This document shows, in pieces, positions 1 to 10,800 of a DNA stretch of 64,000 bases; within the stretch, counting starts at the first letter, position 1; the number at the start of each line of letters is the position of its first letter. This stretch comes from Myotis daubentonii (Eukaryota; Chordata; Mammalia; Chiroptera; Vespertilionidae), in NCBI RefSeq assembly GCF_963259705.1, contig NC_081846.1, positions 91,028,641-91,092,640 on the forward strand. The letters run 5' to 3'. The position numbers and the translations under genes were made by a program. The notes beneath the pieces are model-generated. The model made no database searches. It saw only the letters and a list, made by a program, of their open reading frames with translations, and had not been told where the DNA came from.

Positions 1-444
1 GCACATTAAATTCATTACTAAATACATTAAAATGGACACATGGAGAACGAAAGTCACAACTGTACCTTCAGTGGATATGGCTGTCTGCTGTTTTTGTCAG
101 TGGATCCTGAGGTGAACAAGCAGAGAGCGTTTTCTTGCTCTTCTCCTTGGGCTTGCCCTCCCACCTGCAGAGGGGGCTGCTGAGGGAGGATCAAGAAGGG
201 CCCTGCCAGCCTGGAAGGTGAATGAAGGAGGAAGCCTGCGGCAGGTGGCATGGTCAGGACTGCTTGGTCTAATTCTCAGGAGAGAAATGCATCCCTGAGA
301 CTTTCTTTATTATTCAGCATGTTGTAAGGAAGTGGGTCATGATTTGGACCAAAGAGACAGACAGTATTTAGAGCTGGATTTGCAAAGATTGTCCTCAGTT
401 AATGTTTATGACCCCTCTGTGTAAGAAGACTATTGGATAAAAAT
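1..444. other. unique sequence, nothing recognised
   Basis: No repeat, RNA or coding signal was recognised. The minus-strand open frame at 54-251 has no recognisable domain and is treated as chance. Confidence 0.5.
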
Positions 445-650
445 AATAACACTTGCTACTAACATTATGCGATGACTGGGTGCTGGTGCACTATTTTAAG
501 TTTTGTGTATGCATAACCTCATTTATTCTTCACAAAAATTCTACTGTGTGTGCAGTATTTTATTACTTGCTTTCTAAATGAGAAATCCAAGGTATAGGGA
601 ATTCATTCATTTGCCCAGGAACTCAATTTAAAGACAGAAGGGCCTCCATG
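445..650 (+). repeat. MIR-type ancient SINE
   Basis: The order of phrases matches the MIR consensus: a loss-of-function-like core near 'cataacctcattta', then 'aatgagaaatcc', then 'ttgcccaggaactca'. The copy is strongly diverged, as expected for a repeat shared by all mammals. Edges are approximate. Confidence 0.6.
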
Positions 651-692
651 ATAGTTCAAGAACTTTGTGTGGAACCTAGGCTCTGAGCCTCT

Positions 693-1141
693 TCATATAT
701 ACTAATAAAAGGGTAATATGCTAATTAGACTGGGAGACCTTCCAGGAGACCTTCCAGACATCCTTCCAGACAAAGCCATGGTGGCGGGGCCAAGGCAGAG
801 GCAGTTAGGGGGTGATCGGAACAGGAGGGAGGGCAGTTGGGGGTGATTAGGCTGGCGGGGGGGCAGTTGGGGGTGAGACGACCAGTGGGGGGGCAGATGA
901 GGGGGAGCAGGCCAGGATGCAGAGTGGTTAGGGGTGATCAGGCAGGCAGGCAGGTGAGCAGTTAGGAGACAGTGGTTCTGGATTGTGAGAGGGATGTCCA
1001 ACTGCCGGTTTAGGCCCGATTCCACAGATTGGGCCTAAACTGGCAGTTGGACATCCCCAGAGGGGTCCCAGATTGGAGAAGGTGCAGGCTGGGCTGAGGA
1101 ACACCCCCCTCGTGCACGAATTTCATGCACTGGGCCAATAG
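693..1141 (+). mobile_element. non-autonomous Helitron (HeliBat type)
   Basis: The 5' end reads TCATATATACTAATAAAAGG, a variant of the TC...AATAAAAG start shared by the other Helitrons here. The 3' end has the subterminal hairpin GTGCACGAATTTCATGCAC (one mismatch from a full palindrome), then a decayed terminal AATAG before T. The interior holds guanine-rich units of about 30 bp around 'gggcagttgggggtga'. It encodes no Rep/helicase, so it depends on a helper. The left flank is T rather than A, probably decay. Confidence 0.8.
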
Positions 1142-3829
1142 TTTCTTTATAAAAGCCCAAAACTGTGTTTGGCCTACCTATGATTCAAAACCTATTCAGG
1201 GTTTATGGGACCTTAGGAAGATGGATACTTATGAAAATATTTTTCTTTAAATTGTGTCTTTTCCTGCAACAGTTCTTCCAATTGTTGTCTAATCTGCACA
1301 TAGGAAAATCTTCAGGCATTTGGTATTAATGTTGCCAACATTATTTAGAAAATCAAGCGTGTCCATTTAGCTTCACAGAAAAAAAGTAGACTACATTATT
1401 TTCAAATGCTGTAATGTGTGGTTTTGACACTATCATAATTCCTTTCTAAACATTTCAAAGATGCACATAGTTCACAGGGTTCTAATTTATCCTTCCACTT
1501 GCACTGGGGAGCCAGGCTTCAGTGTTGGCAGGAGCTGAGGGGCAGGGACGCTCCTAATGGGGGGAATAATAACTTGGTTGGTAACATCGGAAAGCGCTAA
1601 GTGGATTTTTGATTAAATTTTCAAAATTCCTTTTCATGTAGATGAAGCGGAAATATTTTTAGCCTAGTAGGTAAATCTTCTATACACATCAAAGTGTTAC
1701 AAAATAAAAGCCCCGTAAATGCACTTTCTTCCATGACCACATGATGTGATTTAGTGTGTCAGAAGCAACCCATCGGCCCTAAGCATCTCCACACTAGACA
1801 GTGCATGTTATTCAAAATTCCAACAGAGAATCATTCTTTTAAATGTAGGTAATATCTCTAGTTAAAATGCAAATACTCTTCTGAGGAAAGACATTTATGC
1901 TAAAACTAGTTATTAGCATATTAATATTAATTTGTTCTCAGACACTGTCTAGTGAGACAGAGATAATGGGGAACTGGAACCCTAGCACTTTAGGTGGACA
2001 TGATGGGCAGTCTATATAAGTCAGAGCCCAGCATTGGGCCAAAGAACTCCTGGAGGAAGGAGAAGAACAGCAGAGACAGAACAGGGCCCTCTAAAAGGGA
2101 GTTTGGGAAGATACAAAATAAGTTTGTTTGGCTTTTGAATTTTTCTATGGTTGATCATGACTTTCTGACATTCTGACTTTTATTTTAGCACTTTCAAATA
2201 AGTTTTGAAAAAAATCCCAAGCCTTGGTTTTGTTTTTATCTATAACCCAAACGTAATGGTGCCTTAGAATCACATCGGATATGAACGAGATGTCAGAGCC
2301 CAGGCCATCCACACCAGGGCCTGAATGTGTCCAGCATGAGCAACACCGAGGTGTCCCCTCTTCTCTGAAGAGTCACATGTAGTTTATCTGAGGTGGGTTC
2401 TGGGAATCTGCATTTGACAGGTGTCTCATGTGAGTCTCATAATTAGGCAAGTTTTAAAAACCCTAGTCATTGAATAGATCAGAAAATGGAACCCTCAAAA
2501 GGGGAAGAGCTTTGCCCAAAAAACCTAGGGATGAGAATCTTGCTGACTTAAAAATCTAAACACCTCAATTGAAAAGGCAGGTTTCTAGTCACTACACTAA
2601 GCCCTCCCCCACTGTTGATTTATTTAGTTATAAAACCGGCTTGATGCTTTTCCCTCTTTCCTTCTCTATGATTTCTCATAAATGCTAAATCAGATGGGAA
2701 GGGTGGCAAGTAAATATTAGGTTTCTCTGGTGGTGTTAACCTTTAATTAAATCAATTGCCTGTGCCTTTATTCAAGGGGGGTGTTTATATGGAAAACAGA
2801 GGAGAAGTGGGATGACATACTAAATGTTCTCATTTATCAGGAGGATGGAAGACTACAGGGCCAGGAAGCCGGAATTCTTCCATGTGAATCTAGAAGTCAC
2901 TCAGAGGTCAGAACCCTGCAGGGTCCTGTTGTGTTAGAAGCAATAACTCAAGTCCATAGATGCCTCAGCAGTGGCTCCACTCAGCCAAGGAGGGAGGAGG
3001 CCATCCCCGGGGACCTATTAGCAGGTTGGAGCAGGCCCAGGAAGGCAGGCTGCCTTGTTATTAATAGTAAATGAACGGGATGATGCTGTCAGATAACCTC
3101 TCTCCATCCGGCCCAGGCTCTCCAGGCCACAGCATTCTCTTCACGGTGTTGTTTTTGGAATTATGCTTGGGCTGGATCTAAAGTCAGCTTCCAGGGTTCT
3201 AAAAATGGCTGGTAGCCAGAGTACTTTTTATTGAGAACTAATTTGGGTGAGGCGAGGTGATGTGGTCAGCTCCTGGAGCTGGAGCAATGGAAAATGTCTA
3301 GAGAAGCTATTTTTCACTTCCTTGGTGCCTAAATTGGCTGCTCAGAGAAGGAGCTGCTCAGAGGGGTCAGTAAGTAGATCCCTAATGTATCTCCCCTGAA
3401 ACCAAACCTGTGCTGCTGTAAGGCTCCCCATTGTAGACAGGGCCTGTTCCCAGCTTGCACAGTCCAGTTCCCTTTACCTGCCCACAACCTCCTGCTGATT
3501 GGAGGCTTTCTGGGAAGTGAAAAAAATGAAGAGCTTCTAGGTGGGACAGTCTTGGGTGTGAATACTACATCAACCCCTTCTAGATATATGATGTATTACT
3601 TAAATGAGCTTTAGTGTTCTTACCTACTGACTTAAGATAATATTTTTTCTTCTTCGGTTTTCAAAACAGGAATTCATTTAAATCAATATGCCATTGTCTA
3701 GAAGGTGCAATTGTTAGATTACATGTTCCTTGAGAAGGTTCTACTGTCCTCAAGAGTCTTCCTTTTTAATGCTACTCCCCTGGGGTTTACTATGAGATGT
3801 GATTCAGAAAAGAAACTTAATATATTATA
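1142..3829. other. unique sequence, nothing recognised
   Basis: About 2.7 kb without recognised repeat ends, RNA genes or coding exons. The frame at 2781-3074 (plus) lacks homology I can name and has no clear splice context. The interval could hold intronic or intergenic DNA of an unknown gene. Confidence 0.4.
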
Positions 3830-4180
3830 CTAGAGGCCTGGTGCATGGATATTCATGCACTTGGTGGGGTCCCTCAGCCCAGCCTGCACCCTCTCACAAT
3901 CTGGGGCTCCTTGGTTAGGGTGCATAGGCCTGGCCTGAGATCAGGGTCTATCAGGGCTTTCCTTTCCCCAGCGGCAGGCAGCTGGCCCCTCCCCCACGGC
4001 TTCCATTGCTTGCCATCTGTGAAGTGCTGTCCCCTGCCCCTTGCCACCGGTCACTTCCCTCTGCAGGCAACAGGTGTCTGGTGTGATGGCTTGGCTGGCC
4101 TGGGCTTCCCTCTGCAGGGCGATCGCTGGCCAGCCATACACCTGCCACAGCGTCACTGGCCGGTGGCCTGGGCCTCCCTC

Positions 4181-4186
4181 CCTCCC

Positions 4187-4258
<72 letters not shown>
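4181..4258. repeat. (TTTC)n microsatellite
   Basis: An uninterrupted run of TTTC units borders the A-tail side of the JDP2 retrocopy. It probably grew from the poly(A) tail, as often happens behind retroposed sequence. The long open frames read through it on both strands are low-complexity artefacts. Confidence 0.95.
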
Positions 4259-4259
<1 letters not shown>

Positions 4260-5877
4260 TTTTTTCTCTTTTTTAAGTAAGAGTAATGTTTACTGAGTGA
4301 TTCAGAACTGAGTACTATGAAGGGTTTACCAGGATGAAAATGCACTGAACCCGTCCCTGCCACCCCCAACACTCTAGCCACAGAGACTACAGTACTTAGA
4401 AATTACACACAACAGCCATGACTGCTGAATATCTGTTCGTAACAAACCATAGCACATTTATACTGTATCACATGAGTGATTATAGAAATCCATTTATATA
4501 TTGCTTGTATAAAATCTTCTTTTTAATAAAAACTATATTAAAAAAGAAAGTATAAAAAACATGTACAGGTGAAAGCCCTGCCAGGACAGTGAGTCAGTAA
4601 ACATCCAGTGAGCATGTGCCTTGGAAGGACCCCCATGCCTCATGCCCACAGCAACTCCAGCAGGGCCGGCGAGGGTGTGCCATGGCTGCCACTCCGGGCA
4701 GGACTGAGTGGACCACGGTGGGTGGGTACAACAGGGCCTGGCACTATGTCCTTCTCCAGCCTTGCATTCAGATCAGGGTCAGGGTCAGAGGCAGGGCTGG
4801 GGGCAGGCAGATTGCAGTTTCACTCTGAGTTCCATACTCAGCCTAATTTTGGTTGCAACTCATGGCTTTTCCTGGCTGCTCGGAGGTCTTTGAGTGGGTG
4901 CCCTGGCGGAGAGGCCGGAGAAGTGCCCATAGTTGCCTGGTTGAGCATCTCTCTGGCCCAGAGCCTCTGTCCTGCCTCCTGCAAGCCTGGCCCCAAGCAG
5001 AACAGGACCCCCTCAGGACTACTTTGGTCTCAGCGCTTGGTCCTGGGTTTCATCAGCCTGGGTTTCTTCCCCTGATGTGGCTGATCTGAGTTTCACAAAA
5101 AAAGCCTGGCTGATGCTGGCTGTGCTGAGCCTCGCTGAAAAGTTTTTCATGCAGCAAGGAAGAGCCCTCTGGGACCTTCCTCCTCCTCTCACTCCTCATC
5201 TCCTCCTCATCCTCTGCCTCCTCCCAGCCCATGGTCACTTCTTCTCCAGCTGCTCCAGCAGTGGGTTGCTTTCTGAGTCGGGGGTCTTAATGCTGTTGGT
5301 CCTGATGATACAGGCGGGGCGATGCCGGTTGAGCATCAGGATGAGCTGCTGCTGCTCCAGCTTCAGCTCCTCCATCTGGGTGTTCAGCTCTGTATTCATG
5401 AGCTCCAGCCACTCAGATTCCTGCTGCAGAAACTCCCTCTGCTCCTTCTTCTTGTTCTGGCATCTGGCTGCCACCCTGCTCCTCTTCCTCACCTAGTTTA
5501 CTTTTCATAGGTTGAGGCCTCTTGCCCAGTTTCACCTCCAGGAAGTGCAAAGGGGTGATCATGGTCCCAATGTTGTGAATGTCAGCGTATTTCAGCTCCT
5601 TTGCAGTCAGGGCCAAGCTGGGGAGTCTGGTCAGGGGGCTGAGCCCTGGAAGAGAGCTCGCAGTCATAGAAGGGTCCAGGATCTGCCCAAGCATCATAGC
5701 AGGAGTGGCAGTCCAGCCTTCCAGAAGCCACAGGGAGAGGCTGTGACCATGGGGCCTGGGCCAGGCCGCAGGCACCATGTCCGCTCAGGAGCCTCAGTGG
5801 TGCCAGCCCTGCCCTGCAGGATCCACCACCCAGTGCCTCCCATCGCAGCTGCCCAGAATCCATCCCACAGGCTGTGA
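4259..5877 (-). pseudogene. JDP2: JDP2 processed retrocopy (whole cDNA)
   Basis: This is a reverse-transcribed copy of a JDP2 mRNA on the minus strand. A 5' UTR lies at about 5698-5877, an intronless coding remnant at 5235-5697, a 3' UTR of about 0.95 kb below 5235, a variant AGTAAA polyadenylation signal (TTTACT at 4289-4294 on plus) and an A-rich tail below 4275 that runs into (GAAA)n on the minus strand. The insertion is bracketed by near-identical 14-bp duplications, CCTGGGCCTCCCTC (4167-4180) and CCTGGGTCTCCCTC (5878-5891). Loss of introns, a tail and target duplications are the marks of L1-driven retroposition. A parent gene elsewhere in the genome is implied. No dedicated promoter was identified, so expression is not expected unless the host Helitron supplies one. 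Confidence 0.9.
5235..5697 (-). pseudogene. JDP2: JDP2 coding remnant, frameshifted in the basic region
   Basis: JDP2 is a nuclear bZIP protein of about 163 residues that dimerises with AP-1 and ATF partners and represses transcription. Translation from the paired ATG codons at 5697 gives recognisable family phrases, including KYADIHNIG and HFLEVKLGKRPQP. After the acidic EEEE run near 5490 a deletion of about 29 nt, inferred from the length shortfall, removes most of the arginine-rich DNA-binding stretch and shifts the frame. The second frame then gives AARCQNKKKE, a leucine zipper, LILMLNRHRP and the terminal NPLLEQLEKK, followed by a stop at the family's usual end. Many substitutions are present but no early stop in the zipper. 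Both the shift and the loss of the basic region exclude a functional JDP2 product. ATF3 is the closest alternative, but the N-terminal half matches JDP2 specifically. Confidence 0.9.
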
Positions 5878-6207
5878 CCTGGGTCTCCCTCTTTGAGGCA
5901 ATTGATTCTGGGGCTCTGCCTGCCTGCCTATTGGCCCCTAACCACTTGCCTGCCTACTTGATTTCCCCCAGCCGCTCACCTGCCTGCCTGACCACACCCA
6001 GCTGCTCGCCTGCCTGCCTGATTGCCACTAACTGCTTGCTGGGGGGCGGGGCCAGCCCGCTGAGGGGCAGTGATGGTTCCGGTCTCTGGTCATTCTGGTT
6101 GTTCTGGTCACTGGGCTTTTATTATATAGGATATTTGAGTGAATGGATGAATTGAGGTTTAAAAATGAAACTCAAAATGCCATTTAAAATTAAAATGGAT
6201 AAATATA

Positions 6208-6434
6208 CACTGAGTGTCCAGATTATTATGACCACCTACAATTGTAGGCAAATTAGCTATAATTTTGTGCTGATGTTGCTAGAGGGCCAGACCATTATAA
6301 ATAGGGAAGCAGGTTGTTTACCACAACAGTAGAAGTGATTTTTTTTCTGAAGATATGGATAAACAATGTGACTTAACAGCCTTTGAATGCGGGATATATA
6401 TTATTATGAGTGGCCAGATTGTTATGACCACCCC
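6208..6434 (+). repeat. left inverted arm of the Tc1/mariner element
   Basis: The arm is inverted relative to 7177-7401 with roughly 90% identity by eye. Near-identical 26-bp repeats lie at both tips: an outer one starting GAGTGTCCAG and an inner one starting GAGTGGCCAG. This resembles the IR/DR layout of Sleeping Beauty-like elements. An ATG at 6355 opens a frame that reads MDKQCDLTAFE, resembling the N-terminal start of Tc1-type transposases. Confidence 0.88.
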
Positions 6435-6435
6435 A

Positions 6436-7140
6436 TCAGTACTTAGTTGGGCCACCTTTTCCCTTCAATACTGCAGCGATTCTTGGCATTGACTCCACGA
6501 GATGTTGAAAGGTGATGCAAGGAATCTGACACCATGCCTGATGAATAGCACTGTCCAGTTCTGTGAGATTTGATGGTTGTGGAACCAGCTGCCTGATGGC
6601 TCTTTTAACTTCGTCCCACAAATGCTCAATTGGATTGAGATCTGGTGATTGTGGGGGCCACCTAAACAAGGTTAAGTCTCCCTCATGTTCTTGAAACCAC
6701 TCCTGCACAATACGAGCACCATGGCATGGCACATTGTCATGTTGGAAGAAGCCATCTCCATTGGGATATGCCACCAACATAATAGGATGAACTTGATCAG
6801 CAACGATACTTAGGTATGTTGTGCTATTCAGAGGTTTTTCCACACGAATTAAAGGGCCCAAATCATGCCAGGAAAACATGTCCCAGGCCATAACACTGCC
6901 CCCACCAGCTTGAAGGGTTGTACTCATGCATGTGGGGTACATGCTTTCATGCTGTTTCTGCCAAATTCTCACTCTGCCATCTGCAAGATGCAACTGGAAA
7001 CATGATTCATCGGACCACATGACTTTTTTCCAATGCTTGACTGTCCAATCCTTGTGTTCCTGTGCGAATTGGAGACGTTTTATCTTGGTAACTGCAGACA
7101 GCAAAGGTGTTCGAACAGGCCTTTGGCTTCCATATCCCAT
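6436..7140 (-). pseudogene. Tc1-type transposase, N-terminus lost
   Basis: This encodes the catalytic DDE domain that cuts and joins transposon ends. The open frame can be followed upstream of the first ATG to about 7184, where it reads RQISRTLHCMGYGS, a typical Tc1 stretch just after the DNA-binding domain. Visible motifs are WSDES (first catalytic D), FFQHDN (second D) and SPDLNPIEHLW (E). There are 36 residues between the second D and the E, against 34 in classical Tc1. The C-terminus at KGGPTKY is followed at once by the inner arm repeat. About 235-245 residues remain of the roughly 340 usual for the superfamily; the paired-like helix-turn-helix region is absent. The catalytic residues are in place, but the protein should not bind the transposon ends. 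The 36-residue spacing fits the DD36E ('Incomer') group reported from vertebrates, an assignment that needs a database search. Confidence 0.88.
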
Positions 7141-7176
7141 ACAATGCAGTGTACGGCTGATTTGCCTATAAATGTC

Positions 7177-7401
7177 AGGTGGTCATAATAATCTGGCCAC
7201 TCACATTCAAATATATCCCATGTTCAAAGGCTGTTAAATCGCATTGTTTACCCACATCTTCAGAAAAAATTCACTTCTACTGTCATGGCAAACAACTGCT
7301 TCCCTGTTTACAATGCTCTGGCCCTCCAGCAACTTCAGTGCGAAATTATAGCTAATTTGCCTACAAACCTCAGGTGGTCATAATAATCTGGACACTCAGT
7401 G
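7177..7401 (-). repeat. right inverted arm of the Tc1/mariner element
   Basis: This is the inverted partner of 6208-6434, ending in the same perfect 30-bp terminus. On the minus strand it also carries the KQCDLTAFE coding stretch, but its start codon is GTG and a TGA follows within the inner repeat, so the stretch is cut off from the main transposase frame. Confidence 0.88.
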
Positions 7402-8766
7402 TATAAACTCCTTGCAAACGCTTACTAGTAACCTATCCTCACCTTCTTCTTATAACTTCCTAACATCCCACACTGATTGCCTTGTCCTTAAAACTGTGCG
7501 AGTAGTTAGTCTCCAACATTCACTCTAATTTGAGGGTTTTGTTTTTGTTTTTACATTTTTACTTATACTTCTTGAGAACTACCTATACACGAAACCCTGT
7601 GTGATTTGCTGAGGAAAATTTCAGATGAATAAGTTACAGTCATGTTCTCAAAAAGTAAGTCTATAGATTTACACTAAAATACTAATAATTGAGCTACACT
7701 GTCTTGTTTTGGATAGAAGGTAGCATAGGACGACAGGGAAGCACTAGAATAGAAATACCTAGCCCCACCTGGGGACTCAGCCTGGCTTCTAAAGGTGAAT
7801 CCGATATTGTTGTTACGCCCCCCCATATAGGATTCTCAAATACATTTCTATGTGAATGTGTGTGTGTGTGTGTGCATACATTATGTGTTGAAGTTTGGGA
7901 AACAGATTTTTTAATATTTGTGGATGGACTCAGTACACTTTGGGAGAGAGAGAGAGGTTATGGAGCTCTAATTGACAATTTCCTCAGCTGTCTTATTTGT
8001 CTAGTTTTATGGTATTTTTAAACTCATCAAAAGATTGACTCAGAAGCTAGACTGTTCCTTTAGTAAATCTAAAAATGTATTTTTCCCAGTGCCCATGATT
8101 GCCAAATCCTATAGAATTTAGGAAACCTACTTTGCCAGTGGACTATTGATTTAATTAATGTAACTGATGATGGAAAGAACGTGTCTGCGTTACTGATGGC
8201 TGTCAGTAGGGATTATCGTAGCGGACAACCCCGAGAAGGCGAACACCCCGAGTGGGGCTAAGTAGAGGTTCTGCCTCGAGCTGCCGTTTTAATTGTTTTG
8301 TGGAAACGGAGGAAGCTTGGCAGACACATTACGAGGCTTAACTGCATCTCCAACGTGCCTCCCTGGTGCAGGCCGGAAATAATTTTTGATTGACTTGTAT
8401 TTGATTTTGAGATGGACCAGGATATTATGAGCTCTGAGCTCAAGCTCAGGCCAAATCCAACTGCATCAGCAGATTTCTTCAAAGCAAGTGAGGCCCCTGC
8501 CTCATTCCTGGCAGTTGTGATTTAACCTCTGGGACATTTTCTTCTGGAGTTGATGTCAGTTTCTTGGAATGTAGTCCCCCTTTTGGGCAACAAACATACC
8601 CCAGTGCTGAGGTTGTGTATGCTGTTTCAGTTCATTCAGAGCTTATATCAGGTGAGATTGGAGTGCTGTAGAAAATAGTATGACTTTTAACTTTTAGGCT
8701 CCCTCTCTATAATGATAGACATGACAGACGAAGCACCTCTGAGGCTAGTACACAGAAGACACTCAA
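7402..8766. other. unique sequence with a short (TG)n
   Basis: No gene or repeat was recognised apart from a short TG run at 7857-7876. The frames at 7689-8021 and 8258-8482 have no nameable similarity. Confidence 0.45.
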
Positions 8767-9498
8767 TCCTATATAAGAAAAGCCTAATATGCAAAATGTT
8801 CCCTCAGGTTGCATTCGAACAGGAGTTGAACTAGGAGACCGGGAGTTTGACTGCTTGCTATGACATGTGCTGACCACCAGGGGGAGGCGCGAAACATGGT
8901 AGGCATCGGGGACAGGCTGCAACCACTCGCCAGCTACCTCAGGGCAGGGGTGATGGGGATGGAGGTGCAGTGAGAATGTGGGGTGCCCTCCAAGCTTGCT
9001 CTTACTCCCCCTGCTACCCTCCCCTGGCATGTGAGGGGTCGCGCATCGGGGAAGCCCCCGTGTTCACATGCCGGGTGCCTGGAAGGGAAGGTGACTGCTC
9101 CCACACCTGTGTGGCCTGTTCTGGGTGAGCTGGGCCATAACCACCGGGACCACGGGGGCTGGTAGGGCTCCCCGTGGGTTTGTCCAGGAGCCGGCTTGCA
9201 AGGCCAGCCGGGAGAGAGCACACTGCCAGCTCAGCTTCCGTGCAGGGCCACTGGGTGGCCCAGGGGCCCACACTGCTCCCCAGCTTGCAGCATCCAGCCG
9301 TCTCACTGCATCTCCGTGTGGGGACTCAGGTATCGTGACTCAGAAGGAACAGGGTGTGTGGGGCCCGGGAGCTTAGGTGTTGCCCAGGGCCCAGAGACCA
9401 CTTGGGACCTGCCCTTCCACCCCAGACTCTCACACTTCAATCGCCGGCCAGGCCTAGGGACCACATCCAGGCACGAATTTCATGCACCGGGCCTCTAG
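8767..9498 (+). mobile_element. non-autonomous Helitron
   Basis: It starts TCCTATATAAGAAAAG after an A, and ends in GCACGAATTTCATGC, then GGGCCTCTAG before a T. The interior is GC-rich (8990-9440) and unlike the other copies, so it may include captured DNA, but I recognise no gene in it. The several short open frames at 8707-9551 lie in this GC-rich core and are not supported as genes. Confidence 0.88.
8872..8890 (+). promoter_or_regulatory. CTCF-like motif in a Helitron
   Basis: GACCACCAGGGGGAGGCGC matches the core of the vertebrate CTCF motif (CCACNAGGGGGC class). No inverted partner is present in this copy. Binding is not shown by the sequence alone. Confidence 0.4.
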
Positions 9499-10009
9499 TA
9501 AGTGTAAAATATATTCAACCTTTTGTGCATGAATTTAGGCAGACACTTTAGTTGGCAAAGTAAATGCTTCCCAAAATCCAAGTAATAAGTAAATGTTTCA
9601 GTTTATTCATGCCCAAACATAATGGACATACCAACCAAACCAACATGCTTTCTCTAAAATTCACCCACAATTATGTTTACTTCTGAAGGTGGGAGAAATC
9701 TGCTCAACACTTCTGACATGGAAATGGCATGTGGAAAGTTACAGGGAGCAAATGGCCAAATGCATGAAATGCACAAATGGATTTTGGTGTCTATTATTGC
9801 CAAGAAGTTGGACAAAATATCAGATTGTTCATGGGTCATGGACTTTCTTGACCACAGGGCAAAGGGTTTATGTTGCAAGTTTTTTGAGTTCCAATATCAT
9901 GTAAGGTATGTTGTTGTCACATATCATATCCCTAAGTACCCACTCAAGACACATATTGTTATGAAAGATGCAGTTCAAGGAGGATGAACAACCTTCATTA
10001 GTCAGATAA
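9499..10009. other. unique sequence, nothing recognised
   Basis: The plus frame 9673-9987 (104 codons) runs through much of this gap but shows no domain that I recognise. Confidence 0.4.
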
Positions 10010-10669
10010 TCCTATATAATAAAAGAGAAACATGCAAATTAATTGTCCCTCTGCTACGCTCAGCCAATAGTAGTGAGTATGCAAATTAACCCAACTAAAA
10101 TGGCGGCGGCCACAGAGCTGGAGGGAGCAGGAGGTTTGGGTTGCCCCCTGCGATGGAGGAAGCCAAGCTTCCTGCCTGCCATGGCCAGCCCTCGGCTCTG
10201 CTCAAGGCTACAAAGTTTCAATTATAGAAGATAAATAAATCCCAGAAAAAAAAAGAAAAAAAGGAGAGGCTGGGAGCTTGAGTTACCAGGGGGGGTGCTC
10301 AGCCTGAAAAAGGCCATCAGTCCCTCACTTAGGCTGGCCAGGCACCCCAGCGGGGAACCGCCCCCCACCCTGAAGGGGCTGTGGCCAGCCTGAAAACGGC
10401 CCTCAGGCCCTCACTCAGGTTGGCCACACCTCGATGGGGTGAGGGTCCCTGCTGGGGCGCTTGGCCAGCCTGAAAACAGCCATCAGCCCCTATCCCAGGC
10501 TGGCCAGGCACCCCAGTGGGACCTCCACCCCGAAGGGGGTGTGGCCAGCCTGAAAATGGCCCTCAGCCCCTCACTCAGGCTGGCCAGGCACCCCAGCGGG
10601 ACCCCAACCCTGACCTGGGACACCCTTCAGGGCAAACCAGCCAGCCCCCACCCATGCACCAGGCCTCTA
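10010..10669 (+). mobile_element. Helitron unit A of a head-to-tail dimer
   Basis: It begins TCCTATATAATAAAAG after an A. Near its start are ATGCAAATTAACCC and AAAATGGCGGC, resembling an octamer and a YY1-like site. The 3' end reads CCCATGCACCAGGCCTCTA and lacks both the hairpin and the final G of CTAG. The next Helitron begins at the following base. The interior has three diverged units around 'ggccagcctgaaaa'. Confidence 0.85.
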
Positions 10670-10750
10670 TCCTATATAATAAAAGGGTAATATGCAAATA
10701 GACCCTAACAGCAGAATGACTGGGAATGACTGGTCACTATGACACACACT

Positions 10751-10800
10751 GACCACCAGGGGGCAGACGCTCAATACAGGAGCTTCCCCCTGGTGGTCAG
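10751..10800. promoter_or_regulatory. inverted pair of CTCF-like motifs
   Basis: GACCACCAGGGGGCAG (10751-10766) and its near reverse complement CCCCCTGGTGGTCAG (10786-10800) face each other across about 20 bp. Both contain the CTCF core. The pair can also fold as a stem, so it could simply be part of the Helitron's structure. Confidence 0.45.

Larger units (their letters stand above)
3830..6131 (-). mobile_element. Helitron split by the JDP2 retrocopy
   Basis: Read on the minus strand, the element starts TCCTATATAATAAAAG at 6131 and ends at CTAG (3830-3833), with the degenerate hairpin GTGCATGAATATCCATGCAC next to it. It is flanked by A and T as Helitrons require. The two parts, 3830-4180 and 5878-6131, are Helitron sequence. 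The middle 1.7 kb is a processed cDNA with its own target duplication, so the retrocopy landed in an existing Helitron. The minus-strand 5' part contains the 'gcctgcctgcctga' type repeats also seen at 51280. Confidence 0.85.
6208..7401 (-). mobile_element. Tc1/mariner-type DNA transposon
   Basis: The 1,194-bp element sits between duplicated TA dinucleotides (6206-6207 and 7402-7403). Its outermost 30 bp, starting CACTGAGTGTCCAG, are perfectly inverted at the two ends, and the similarity continues inward for about 227 bp. The single coding region is a truncated transposase on the minus strand. Perfect outer termini and an open catalytic frame suggest a relatively recent insertion, but the copy cannot encode a full transposase because the DNA-binding part is missing. 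Confidence 0.93.

Noticed and set aside
3845..4381. Open frames of 143 and 146 codons on opposite strands
   Set aside because: They run through the (TTTC)n tract and Helitron/retrocopy sequence; the residues are simple repeats of FLSF or KKER type.
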